From Syntrophomonadaceae bacterium (GTDB lineage Bacteria; Bacillota; Dethiobacteria; DTU022), in the NCBI GenBank assembly GCA_003553895.1, contig PWFM01000207.1, positions 1 to 39,210 on the forward strand: a DNA stretch of 39,210 bases. Direction: 5' to 3'. Below are positions 7,047 through 14,782 of the stretch, piece after piece; positions within the stretch are counted from its first letter, which is position 1; each line of letters starts with the position of its first letter. The notes under the pieces are model-generated. The model made no database searches and had not been told where the DNA came from. It saw only the letters and a program-made list of their open reading frames with translations. The position numbers and the translations under genes are program-made.

Positions 7047-7460
7047 TCACTTAACTCTAATTTCCACCTCTTCCACCTGCTTATCCACGATCCGGAAGGC
7101 CCGTAAAACGGGCTTTTTCACATCTGCAAAAGAAGCGATCAGGTAATACGCATCCGGGTAGTAGCTCTGTTTCAAGTCTGTTTCCGAGGGGTAGGCCGGT
7201 GAAGCCGGGTGGGAATGGTAGATGCCCCAGATCTCGTGGCCCTGTTCCTCTATGTCCATGATTATCCGGTATAAATCGTGGGGTTCGATATGATAGCGGG
7301 TGGTGCTCTGAAGTTCATTGCGGGCCGGGTAAAACTGAAGAGGTCCCCGGTCAGCGCTGCCGGATATAACCCCGCAGGCTTCATAGGGCAGTTCTTTTCG
7401 AGCATGCTGGAGCATCTGTTCCTTTAGGGCCCTGGTGATCGTAATTTTACTGTTTTCCAT
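7047..7460 (-). CDS. JAMM/MPN+ metallopeptidase (Mec+-like, M67)
   Basis: The protein of about 137 residues has the full JAMM zinc site: a glutamate in LPYEACGVISG (near 28), then HSHPASPAYPSETD (near 98), the HxHx10D signature. Such small bacterial enzymes cut after the di-glycine of ubiquitin-like sulfur carriers; Mycobacterium Mec+ releases cysteine from CysO-cysteine. ATG 7460, 5 nt after GGGGTGG, is preferred to a GTG at 7469. It is the last gene of the sulfur operon. Its likely substrate is the carrier domain of the fusion protein at 8065-9537, whose di-glycine is internal. The cysteine synthase that should lie between them is broken. Confidence 0.88.
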   Translation of the reverse strand: MENSKITITRALKEQMLQHARKELPYEACGVISGSADRGPLQFYPARNELQSTTRYHIEPHDLYRIIMDIEEQGHEIWGIYHSHPASPAYPSETDLKQSYYPDAYYLIASFADVKKPVLRAFRIVDKQVEEVEIRVK

Positions 7461-7655
7461 TTCCGCCACCCCGATAGAAGTGTGATTATGCTCTTATTCA
7501 GGCTATGATCTCGCCACTATTTTACCATCCCAGCCCTGTCTTTGCCTGCAGTTTTTAACCTGCTTTTTAAACCTGAATCCAGCATAACATCAAGAGGCTT
7601 TTTCTCCTGGAAACTAAAACTCTAATCAGAATGGCAGGCAGGCCCCGGACTCTCA

Positions 7656-8065
7656 TCATTCCACCATACTCAGGTAGAGATCTGTCCCGTCGGGCAGCAC
7701 CGTGGCGACTATCCCGCTGTACCAGTCCAGGCACTGCAGGGCCGACGCTGCCGCTCATCGCTCATATCCTCCGGCATGGTCAGGATCAGGCGGTAGCCTC
7801 TCTGGCGGCGCATACCATGGCCAGGCCGCCTATCCCGGTATTGCCGCTGGTGGCCTCCACCACGATATCACCTTGCTTTAGCTCTCCCTTTTTCTCCGCT
7901 GCCAGGATCATGGCCAGGGTGATGCGGTCCTTCACGCTGCAGCCCGGGTTAACTCCTTCAACTTTTGCCAGCAATCGCCCCTTTTCTGTAGATGATTACA
8001 ATCCCATCCAAAGAAATCAGGGGTGTATTACCCACCAGCTCCAGGACACTGGTTCTGTTACTCAT
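7656..8065 (-). pseudogene. Decayed cysteine synthase (CysK/CysM family)
   Basis: The gene starts at ATG 8065, overlapping the stop of the upstream fusion gene by one base, with MSNRTSVLELVGNTPLISLD, the family N-terminus. A shift in an A/G run then moves the frame to LLAKVEGVNPGCSVKDRITL and EATSGNTGIGGLAMVCAA, which hold the PLP lysine motif (SVKDR) and the SGNTG loop. A second shift gives GYRLILTMPEDMSDERQ, and the rest of the enzyme is missing except a tail in a third frame, WYSGIVATVLPDGTDLYLSM, ending at 7656. Intact enzymes have about 300 residues; here about half the length is gone. This is a true pseudogene, not only a sequencing error. Confidence 0.85.
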
Positions 8066-9537
8066 CAGCTTTTCTCCCTGCTGGCGGTTTTGACCGGCAG
8101 ACGGTTGTTTACCCAGGCGATGATTCCGCCTTCCAGGTTGTAAGTTTCATTAAACCCGGCTTCCCGCAGGACTTTTACCGCCCGGCGGCTCCTCTCTCCG
8201 ATCTGGCAGACAAAAACTGCCGGCCTGGTATAGTCGATCTCTTCCAGTCGCCCGGACAATTCCCCCAGGGGAATCAGGCTGGAATCTTCCAAATGTTGCT
8301 TTTCATACTCCCGGAGCTCCCGGACATCAATAATCTGGGCGTTTCCTTCGATCATCCTCAAAGCCTCACCCGGGCTTATATCATAAGCATACTTGGCCTT
8401 ATCTTCCTCTTCTTCGCCCTCCGGAACGGGCATCCCGCAGAATTGCTCGTAATCGATCAGTTCCGTGATGGTCGGGTTTTCCCCGCAGACCGGGCAGTCT
8501 TCCCTCGGCTGCCACTCGAAGGTATAATGATCATCGACCAGGGCATCATAAATATAGAGCTTGTTGATCAGGTTTTCACCGATACCCAGGATTAATTTTA
8601 TGGCCTGCATTGCCTGCAGGGTACCCATCTGCCCCGCCAGGGCCCCGATGATCCCAGCTTCAGCACAGCTGGGCACACTACCCGGAGGCGGCGGTGACGG
8701 GAACAGGCAGCGATAACACCCTTTCCCGGGGTAAAATACGGTGGCCTGCCCTTCAAAACGCAAGATCGCGGCGTCAACCATGGGCTTGCCAAGCATCACG
8801 CAGGCATCGTTTAAGAGGTAGCGGGTGGGAAAGTTATCGCACCCGTTAACGACTACATCATAATCCTCGAGGATGGAAAAGGCATTTTCGGAACTCAAAA
8901 TCACCGGATGGGTTTCCACCCGCACATCCGGGTTCAGCTTCTCAATCCGTTCTTTTGCCGTATCCACTTTCAATCGCCCCAGTCCTGCTTCGTCATGCAG
9001 GATCTGCCTTTGCAGGTTGGAGCGTTCCACCCGGTCCCCGTCTATAAAACCAATCGTCCCGATTCCGGCTGCTGCCAAATAAATGCCTGCCGGGGAGCCA
9101 AGCCCGCCTGCGCCTACGATCAGAACTTTTGAATCAAGTAGTTTTCTTTGCCCTTTTACCCCCACTTCTGAAAGCCGGGTGTGACGGGAATAGCGCTCCA
9201 TTTGCTCCTTATTTAAAAGTGTGTCCCCATGCCGGCCGGGTTCGGCAGAATCCTGGTCAGAACCGCCGGCTATGGCCGGAACCAGGGCCACCTCGTCACC
9301 GTCTTTTAGGGCGGTATCAACGCCCTCCAGGGTATGGACTTCCACCCCGTTTACGTAAATATTGAGGTGGGAAACCGGTTCCCCGTTTTCATAAACCCTT
9401 TCTTTCAGGTCCGGGTACTGCTCCGTAATCGCCGCCAGCATCTGTTCAACACTGCCGGTTTCAATCTCAAGCCTTGACTTGTTATCCGTTAATTCGCGAA
9501 AAGGCGTCGGAATATATATGCCAACTTTTGGTCCCAT
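8065..9537 (-). CDS. Fusion: MoaD/ThiS-like carrier + MoeB/ThiF E1 + rhodanese
   Basis: The 490-residue protein joins three sulfur-transfer modules. Residues 1-92 are a ubiquitin-like carrier ending DGDEVALVPAIAGG; the di-glycine is not terminal but runs into a linker. Residues about 110-365 are an E1-like adenylyltransferase with VGAGGLGSPAGIYLAAAGIG, RSNLQRQI, and zinc cysteines in CYRCLF and CPVCGE. Residues about 390-485 are a rhodanese domain with the active loop VCQIGERSRR. The E1-rhodanese part resembles MoeZ. AAAGGAGG precedes the ATG by 8 nt. For the carrier to act, it must be cut after GG or work in cis; the operon's JAMM peptidase could do this. Products may be thiocarboxylate for cysteine, molybdopterin or thiamin; cysteine is favoured by context. 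Confidence 0.92.
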   Translation of the reverse strand: MGPKVGIYIPTPFRELTDNKSRLEIETGSVEQMLAAITEQYPDLKERVYENGEPVSHLNIYVNGVEVHTLEGVDTALKDGDEVALVPAIAGGSDQDSAEPGRHGDTLLNKEQMERYSRHTRLSEVGVKGQRKLLDSKVLIVGAGGLGSPAGIYLAAAGIGTIGFIDGDRVERSNLQRQILHDEAGLGRLKVDTAKERIEKLNPDVRVETHPVILSSENAFSILEDYDVVVNGCDNFPTRYLLNDACVMLGKPMVDAAILRFEGQATVFYPGKGCYRCLFPSPPPPGSVPSCAEAGIIGALAGQMGTLQAMQAIKLILGIGENLINKLYIYDALVDDHYTFEWQPREDCPVCGENPTITELIDYEQFCGMPVPEGEEEEDKAKYAYDISPGEALRMIEGNAQIIDVRELREYEKQHLEDSSLIPLGELSGRLEEIDYTRPAVFVCQIGERSRRAVKVLREAGFNETYNLEGGIIAWVNNRLPVKTASREKS

Positions 9538-9624
9538 CAGTCAGCCTCCTTTCTGCCTTGCAACCGCTGTTTCAGTCGGCGCCGGGCCTTAGATCGCCAC
9601 CGCCCCGTTTATACCCCGGCCGGA

Positions 9625-9963
9625 TCAGGACCGTTTAAAATAAATGCGGTAAAGGCCGGGTGAAGGTTCATCTATACCAAGGACTTCCGCCAGTTTCTTT
9701 TCTTTAACCGCATCCGGCACGGTATGGGTGGAAATGGTGTGATCGGTTATCTCCACCAGGATTTCTCCCGGGTTCATTTTTAACAGCTCCTTCTGGGCCG
9801 CTATAACCGGGTAGGGGCAAACCTCCCCGGTCACATCGAGTTCCCGGTTCGGATCAATTTCTTCCAGGTTCATTTCAGTTTCAACTTCCCTTGCGCTGCC
9901 AAGCCCGGACAGAGCTTCCCGGGCCTGGTTGAAGTCAGGGGTCGATTTCCTGTGATCAATCAT
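9625..9963 (-). CDS. TusA/SirA-like sulfur carrier protein
   Basis: The 112-residue protein has an N-terminal extension of about 40 residues with no recognised domain, then a TusA domain beginning ELDVTGEVCPYPVIAAQKEL. The CPxP motif holds the cysteine that carries persulfide sulfur. GGAGG lies upstream of the ATG with normal spacing. It lies between the YeeE-type transporter and the carrier-E1-rhodanese gene. TusA-like proteins next to YeeE (TsuB with TsuA) are needed for thiosulfate use in Bacillus-type systems, so a role in handing incoming sulfur to the rhodanese domain is likely. Confidence 0.88.
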   Translation of the reverse strand: MIDHRKSTPDFNQAREALSGLGSAREVETEMNLEEIDPNRELDVTGEVCPYPVIAAQKELLKMNPGEILVEITDHTISTHTVPDAVKEKKLAEVLGIDEPSPGLYRIYFKRS

Positions 9964-10082
9964 TGCAATTCCTCCCTGTCTTTATATTCATTAACATACC
10001 AGTTAACTTACTATCATCCAGCTTTAATCTTAAATCACTTTTTCACAACGCCGGCGCTGTCTTTACCAAACCGGTTCAAAAA

Positions 10083-11237
10083 TTAGCTGCCGGCCTGTTT
10101 CAGGCCCGCTTCCTGCTCCAGTCGGCTCATCTGCTTCTGCAGATTCCTCTGGGCCACGACGTAGCCGAGATAAACGCCAAGTGCGATGCCGGCCGAAGCC
10201 AGAAAGGAATGGACGGATAAAGCGGGGATCCCGCTGATGATATTCCCAATATTGCAGCCGGGCGCCATGCGGGAGCCAAGGCCCATGAGTGCACCGCCCA
10301 AAATTGCATTGGGGACCCTGTTCAAACGGGGCCGGCGGAAGCGCCAGGTACCGCTTAAAAACGAAGAGATCCCGGCGCCGGCGATGATAAAAATGATCAG
10401 CCACTCGCTCGGGCCCATAACCGCTCCCGGGTAAGCGGCAAACATAGCGCCAAGGTAAGGATTATCGAGCACGGCAGCCTCTCCGGCCAGCCGGCTCCAA
10501 ATAACCCCGGCAATGCGGGTTCCCGGGCCGGTAATACCCCAGATGCTCCACCATAAGAACTGCAGGGTCACTGTCAGGCCAACCAGGATCCCGACCATCC
10601 TGGCATCCCAGCTTTTCCAGCGCAGGGGGTTCCCGGACAATTCCTTCCTGCCCCCTTTATCCTGCCTGCTTCCTTCAGCGGAAGATGCACTTCCTGTCTG
10701 CTTGGGAAACATCCGGAAAAACAGGTAGACCAGCAGCAGGAAAGCCGCAACCGTAACCGCCTCCGGCGGAATGTAATTATAAAGGGTTATGGGCCCGCTT
10801 ACCGCCAGCGGTTCAAAATAGTAGGGAACAAAGAAAGGTTCATGCAGGGCCGCGTAAAAAAGGTAGCCGCCTTTCATGCCCAGGAAAACCAGCCAGAAAT
10901 AGGCATAACCCATGCCGCAGCGATACAGGGTTCCGCTGGCGCAGGCCCCGGCCACGTACATGCCCACTCCGAAAACAATTCCACCGATCAGCGCGGTTCC
11001 GCCCACCGGAGGAAGCCACAGCCTGTCCAGAGGCGCCAGCCCGGCTGCCAGAATCAGCGACCAGCCGAAAAGAATAACCAGCACAGCCAGGATGACCCCC
11101 TGCAAGACCCGGTTATGTTTAAAGGCAAACCAGTCCCTGAAAGCGGAGACAAAGCAGAAATCGCCTTTTTGCAGGAGGACTCCGTATACCAACCCGAAAC
11201 CTGCTCCCATGAGCAGCAGGCTATCTATTCCCCCCAA
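10083..11237 (-). CDS. tsuA: YeeE/YedE (TsuA-type) thiosulfate/sulfur transporter
   Basis: The protein of about 384 residues has roughly ten membrane segments and the DUF395 repeats. Conserved cysteine motifs occur as LLQKGDFCFVSAFRD near the start, GACASGTLYRCGMG in the first half and RMAPGCNIGNIISG in the second half, matching the cysteines along the thiosulfate path of TsuA. A TTG at 11237, 6 nt after AGGAGGTG, is the best start; a GTG at 11246 overlaps the ribosome site. It is the first gene after a near-consensus promoter and leads the sulfur operon. Selenium or other sulfur anions are alternative substrates. A decayed second copy lies at 17295-17506. Confidence 0.88.
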   Translation of the reverse strand: MGGIDSLLLMGAGFGLVYGVLLQKGDFCFVSAFRDWFAFKHNRVLQGVILAVLVILFGWSLILAAGLAPLDRLWLPPVGGTALIGGIVFGVGMYVAGACASGTLYRCGMGYAYFWLVFLGMKGGYLFYAALHEPFFVPYYFEPLAVSGPITLYNYIPPEAVTVAAFLLLVYLFFRMFPKQTGSASSAEGSRQDKGGRKELSGNPLRWKSWDARMVGILVGLTVTLQFLWWSIWGITGPGTRIAGVIWSRLAGEAAVLDNPYLGAMFAAYPGAVMGPSEWLIIFIIAGAGISSFLSGTWRFRRPRLNRVPNAILGGALMGLGSRMAPGCNIGNIISGIPALSVHSFLASAGIALGVYLGYVVAQRNLQKQMSRLEQEAGLKQAGS

Positions 11238-11281
11238 CGAGTCCACCTCCTAAAATGATATTAATTCTATAGATTATGTAT

Positions 11282-11310
11282 ATTATAAACGTAAATAGTT
11301 TCCCCGTCAA
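11282..11310 (-). promoter_or_regulatory. Promoter of the sulfur operon
   Basis: On the minus strand TTGACG (11310-11305), 17 nt, TATAAT (11287-11282) is a near-consensus sigma-A promoter. It leaves a leader of about 40 nt before the tsuA start with AGGAGGTG. No Cys- or S-box-like leader structure is visible. Confidence 0.8.
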
Positions 11311-11394
11311 GGGGTTTTCATCGAAATTTTGATTACCTATACCCCTGACCGAAATGGCTCTTTTGCTTTAAACACTTCAGTATTTACGTTCCCG

Positions 11395-11630
11395 GACCAC
11401 TTCATTTCAGAGGTTTTGACTGGTAAACCTTCCGGCAGCAGGAACAGGGGCAGATCAAGCGGATACCGTAAAATTAAATTGAAAAACTGGGGCTCAGGGT
11501 TGTCTATTACTTGATCCGGAACGATCAGACTGTGTCAGACCATGAGAGTCGTTGTAGTTTCAGCCCTTGCAAATGATGAAATTTACCTCATTACGCAGAA
11601 ACGCAAACAAAAAGGCTTTTTCCAAAAATA
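11395..11630 (+). pseudogene. RelE-family toxin remnant
   Basis: Across two or three frames the plus strand reads SSGYRKIKLKNWGSG, then LRVVYYLIRNDQTV after a shift, then in another frame LANDEIYLITQKRKQKG. Together these follow the C-terminal half of RelE/HigB-type toxins (G.RKIR....G..GGLRVVYY......IYLL....K). No single frame is long enough to be a toxin and no antitoxin adjoins. The stretch 11311-11704 holds nothing else I can recognise. Confidence 0.4.
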
Positions 11631-11704
11631 AAGGTTTGCATTTTTTACCCTTGCTTTAGGGCCCATTCCCTTAATCTGAACCCGTTTATCAGTTCAGCTG
11701 TTAA

Positions 11705-12358
11705 TTACATAAAATCCTGGTAGCGCGACACTTCGCCGGGTGGAACGATAACACAGCTTCCTTCCCAATCCCACCCTATAATTTTTTTGAAAAAATCCGG
11801 CTCTCCCTGCAGCCGCACAAATTCCACTCCCAGAAAATCGGCTACTTTCTTTGCATATTTCGCATACTCCTCAACTTCCGGCAAATCTGTATCAATAAAG
11901 ACGATCCGCTTGTAATTCTTGTATGACTCCCTGGTTATCCACAGGGCATTTTCCTCGCCGTACTTTTCAGCATACTCCTGGTATTCCTGGAGCGGATCGG
12001 CCTTTTGATCGATCCATCCCTTGCTCAGGTAGTAGGTGCCCGGGTCGGCGCCAAACTCCCGGTCGTATCTTTCCCTGGAGCCCAGCAGCAGGCTGATGCA
12101 GTCATGCACCCGGGGAATAACCAGGGTTTTGTCTCCGGCCCTCAAACCATCGAGCCCCCTCGAGCAGAGCCCGTAAACAAAAACCAGCGTATCAGCCTCA
12201 TGCTCTGAGTCGATCCTTTTCTGCAGCTCTTCGCAAAGTTTTTCCGGAGTCCTGTGCAGGGCATATTCCATGTATTCCACAGGCTGGTTTTCAGGCCTGA
12301 TTTTTTCAACTTCCTCCATCATCGTCTTACAGCAAATTAGCTTAGTTTTTTTTCCCAT
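11705..12358 (-). CDS. DUF1638 domain protein
   Basis: The 217-residue protein has the DUF1638 pattern: an N-terminal ICCKTMMEEV, then LVFVYGLCSRGLDGL, followed by VIPRVHDCISLLLGS and a C-terminal segment DWEGSCVIVPPG. The conserved cysteines and histidine (C near 9, C near 66, HDC near 85) suggest a metal or cofactor site, but no activity is known to me. In syntrophs and methanogens the family occurs with corrinoid methyltransferase genes. Here it is the last gene of an operon with a MetE-like protein and a DUF438 hemerythrin protein. The ribosome site is weak (GGTG). Confidence 0.75.
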   Translation of the reverse strand: MGKKTKLICCKTMMEEVEKIRPENQPVEYMEYALHRTPEKLCEELQKRIDSEHEADTLVFVYGLCSRGLDGLRAGDKTLVIPRVHDCISLLLGSRERYDREFGADPGTYYLSKGWIDQKADPLQEYQEYAEKYGEENALWITRESYKNYKRIVFIDTDLPEVEEYAKYAKKVADFLGVEFVRLQGEPDFFKKIIGWDWEGSCVIVPPGEVSRYQDFM

Positions 12359-12405
12359 AATTATTCACCACACTTAAATATTTACCACAGATGCCGCTGC
12401 CCGGT

Positions 12406-13437
12406 TTAAAGCTTGCCCTTGAAATGATCGGCCACTTCCTGCAGCAGGCGAAAAGACCTGGTAACCGTTTCTTCCCCGTCCTGGTTGACCAGGCAGCAGC
12501 GGGCCGGGGCCAGCCATGCTTGCTGCAGGATTTGTTCACGCGGGATTCCCTGCCGGTCCAGGCTCTTCCACAACCCCTCCAGCATCTCGATCATCGAATG
12601 CACATTCTCGCGCTCAAATTCCTCGGTCAGGGTCGGGGTTATTCCCCAGGAAATAATGCCTCCACGCTCAAGAAAACCCCTGACCTCTTCGGCGTAACGG
12701 CTAAAAATATGGCCCTGGGCTAATACATCCAATGAAAGCACGTCCAGTTCCATCTGCAGCAAAAACGACCAGTCCGGGTTACCGCAGAGGTGCACCCCCC
12801 GCGGCCCGGGGAAACTATCCAGGAAAGCCAGGTAATCTTCTTTTGCCCTTTCACTGGTATAACCGGTAAAAGCCATGAAAATCATTTCCAGTCCCGGTTC
12901 GTCCACCCAAACAAAAGCGCCATTGTGCGCTCCTTGCATTTCCCCGAACTGGGCTTTAAGCTTCTTGGCTACGAAATCAAACACGATCTGCCTGACCTCT
13001 TCGTAGTAGATCATCGGCTTGTTTTTTTCATCGAGTATTTTAAGCCCGTAGCTGACCGGCCCGATGCTCTGGCCCCGGACATACTTGTAACCTGACAGGT
13101 CCTTTTCCAGGAAACGGTGGAATACCACCGAGTACTCCGGGGAAAGGCGGAAGAATTCCTCCTCTTCCCAGTGAGGCATGTATTCTTCAAAATCCTCGTA
13201 AAACTTGTCAATGGAAAAGCTGACCACCCGCCTGTCCATGTCAAGTATAATCCCTGGAAAATGTTCGGAAACCTGGGCGTACATATCCTCAAGAAAGCTC
13301 ACCTTCGGCAGCTGGGGCCAAAAGGGTATATCCAAGCTTAAAGCCAGCTCCAGTGCCCGGTCGGCATCCTTGTGGGGCATGATCCCCATAGCCGTCGTCC
13401 GGCAACCGCCTTCCAGTTTTAAATCAATTTCCTTCAT
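12406..13437 (-). CDS. MetE/UROD-superfamily TIM-barrel protein (methyltransferase-like)
   Basis: The protein of 343 residues starts TTAMGIMPHKDADRALELAL and has IPFWPQLPKVSF, DEPGLEMIFMAF and GVHLCGNPDWSFLL, with LAPARCCLVN near the end. The HLCGN motif and the late cysteine match the zinc ligands of MetE and MtaA/MtbA enzymes that activate a thiol for methyl transfer. It lacks the long N-terminal half of canonical MetE, so it belongs with the short, free-standing forms that are often proposed to take methyl from a corrinoid. ATG 13437 is 7 nt after AAGAAGG and overlaps the end of the DUF438 gene by 14 nt, implying translational coupling. No corrinoid protein is encoded in the window. The acceptor is unknown. 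Confidence 0.72.
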   Translation of the reverse strand: MKEIDLKLEGGCRTTAMGIMPHKDADRALELALSLDIPFWPQLPKVSFLEDMYAQVSEHFPGIILDMDRRVVSFSIDKFYEDFEEYMPHWEEEEFFRLSPEYSVVFHRFLEKDLSGYKYVRGQSIGPVSYGLKILDEKNKPMIYYEEVRQIVFDFVAKKLKAQFGEMQGAHNGAFVWVDEPGLEMIFMAFTGYTSERAKEDYLAFLDSFPGPRGVHLCGNPDWSFLLQMELDVLSLDVLAQGHIFSRYAEEVRGFLERGGIISWGITPTLTEEFERENVHSMIEMLEGLWKSLDRQGIPREQILQQAWLAPARCCLVNQDGEETVTRSFRLLQEVADHFKGKL

Positions 13438-14647
13438 CAAGCAACCTTCTTTCGCCGGTCAACTGCTGCAGCCTGGTGATATCCTGGGCCACTTCCAGGG
13501 CGCCCACGTACCTGCCGTTTTCATCCCGGATTGCGAAAAAGATGATGTAAATCATCTTGCCCTGCAAATTAATCCAGAATTCGGCGCTGTCCCTGGTGCC
13601 ATCTTTGAAAGAAGAAACAATTTTTTGCACCTGATCAACACTCTGCGGCGGGTGGCAGTTTTCCACCTTGCGTCCGATAATAGCCCTGGTCCGGACAAAA
13701 ATCCGTTCTTCGTTCTCGGAAAAGTAGCGGACCACGTCATCCTGGTCAACAAAAGTAATATCCACGGGCAGGGCGTTGAGCATGTGCATCAGCTGTTTCG
13801 GGGTCAACTCTCCCGAGGGCAGTTTGATCTTGCTGGCTTCCAGGGAAGGCTCTTCGGCCGCAGTCTTTTTCAAGGTATCAGCCAGGTGGGCGGTGTCGGC
13901 AGGCGGTTCAATAAAAGCGTAGCCGACCTGGTCGCTCTCCTTGAGCACATCGACCCAGTCTGTGGTCTGCAGCTTCTCCAGGGAAGGGGGGAAAAGGATG
14001 TTTTCTTCTTTGAAAATCATGCCGTCCACTTCCTCCACCAGCGGGTTAAGGCGGTCTTCCACAAACCTTTCCACGTCTTTGGCGATAGCTACTTTATTCA
14101 GTTCTGCCTGGGCCTGTTTGAACAGATCCCTGATCTCGTTGTGCTTACCCCACATCACCTGGGTGGGGCCCATAAAACCGTAGCGCTCCAGGTACGGAAA
14201 CAGGATCTGCTCTTTTCTGACATAGTGTTGTTCCACATCGCTGAGTTTATCAAGCAGGGCGGCCGCTTCCTCGCGGAATTCTACCGGATCCTTTTGCTCA
14301 GCCTTTAGGGCCAGATCTTTCAACAGGGTGGTAATCTTTTCTATTTCCCGGTTTTCCTCCTTGAAAAATTTCACCGGGTGGGCTTCGCTTTGCTCACCGC
14401 CCAGGTCCGCCTCCAGGCTCGATTCAAAGAGGAGGGCGTGAACGTTGCAAAACTTCTTGATCTCATCGGGCGTCATACCGTCGTCAATCAAGGACTGCTC
14501 CACCTGGGCAATCTCATGAGAGGAGATCGAGCCCACTTCCTGCTCCAGCTTTTTCTGCGCTTCCTCAAAGCTGAGGCCCCGGTGCAAGTCTAAAATAATA
14601 TCTTTGATCACCTGCTTCTGCTTATCGAAATCTTTACCGCTCACCAT
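13424..14647 (-). CDS. DUF438-hemerythrin-PAS protein
   Basis: The protein has about 407 residues. Residues about 5-70 are the DUF438 domain. About 85-225 form a hemerythrin-like HHE bundle with candidate diiron ligands in HPVKFF, EQHYVRKEQILFPYLERY, MWGKHNEIRDLF and FKEENILFP. About 285-395 form a PAS domain ending ALEVAQDITRLQQL. Such proteins are thought to bind O2 or NO at the diiron site and to sense a ligand or redox state through PAS. There is no output domain. ATG 14647 follows AGGAGTGGAGGT closely; an upstream ATG at 14671 is less well placed. It heads the operon with the MetE-like and DUF1638 genes. Confidence 0.85.
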   Translation of the reverse strand: MVSGKDFDKQKQVIKDIILDLHRGLSFEEAQKKLEQEVGSISSHEIAQVEQSLIDDGMTPDEIKKFCNVHALLFESSLEADLGGEQSEAHPVKFFKEENREIEKITTLLKDLALKAEQKDPVEFREEAAALLDKLSDVEQHYVRKEQILFPYLERYGFMGPTQVMWGKHNEIRDLFKQAQAELNKVAIAKDVERFVEDRLNPLVEEVDGMIFKEENILFPPSLEKLQTTDWVDVLKESDQVGYAFIEPPADTAHLADTLKKTAAEEPSLEASKIKLPSGELTPKQLMHMLNALPVDITFVDQDDVVRYFSENEERIFVRTRAIIGRKVENCHPPQSVDQVQKIVSSFKDGTRDSAEFWINLQGKMIYIIFFAIRDENGRYVGALEVAQDITRLQQLTGERRLLDEGN

Positions 14648-14730
14648 ACCTCCACTCCTTTTATTTAACATTCATACTGTTTCATACAACAGCATTAATT
14701 TTTTTCATCCAGGCATAATATCAAAGCCAA

Positions 14731-14773
14731 AGGCTGCCGGGCATTAGGTTGTAAATACCGGGCCCGGCAGCCT
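14731..14773 (-). terminator. Rho-independent terminator after hcp
   Basis: AGGCTGCCGGGC (14731-14742) and GCCCGGCAGCCT (14762-14773) form a perfect 12-bp stem with a 19-nt loop, 9 bases past the hcp stop. The trailing minus-strand bases (TTGGCTTTGATA) are only moderately T-rich. It separates hcp from the DUF438 operon. Confidence 0.68.
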
Positions 14774-14782
14774 GCTTTGCTC

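Noticed and set aside
7631..8143. A 170-codon plus-strand frame opposite the cysteine synthase remnant
   Set aside because: It is the shadow of the decayed minus-strand gene, with no ribosome site and arbitrary composition.
11542..11631. A 29-codon frame starting MRVVVVSALANDEIYLITQK as a small gene
   Set aside because: No ribosome binding site and its end matches the decayed RelE-like stretch, so it is treated as part of the remnant.
13205..14308. A 367-codon plus-strand frame opposite the DUF438 and MetE-like genes
   Set aside because: The opposite strand encodes two clear protein families across the same bases; this frame has no recognisable motif.
14731..14773. Hairpin as a transposon end or REP repeat
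   Set aside because: Its position 9 bases after the hcp stop and single occurrence in the window fit a terminator better.
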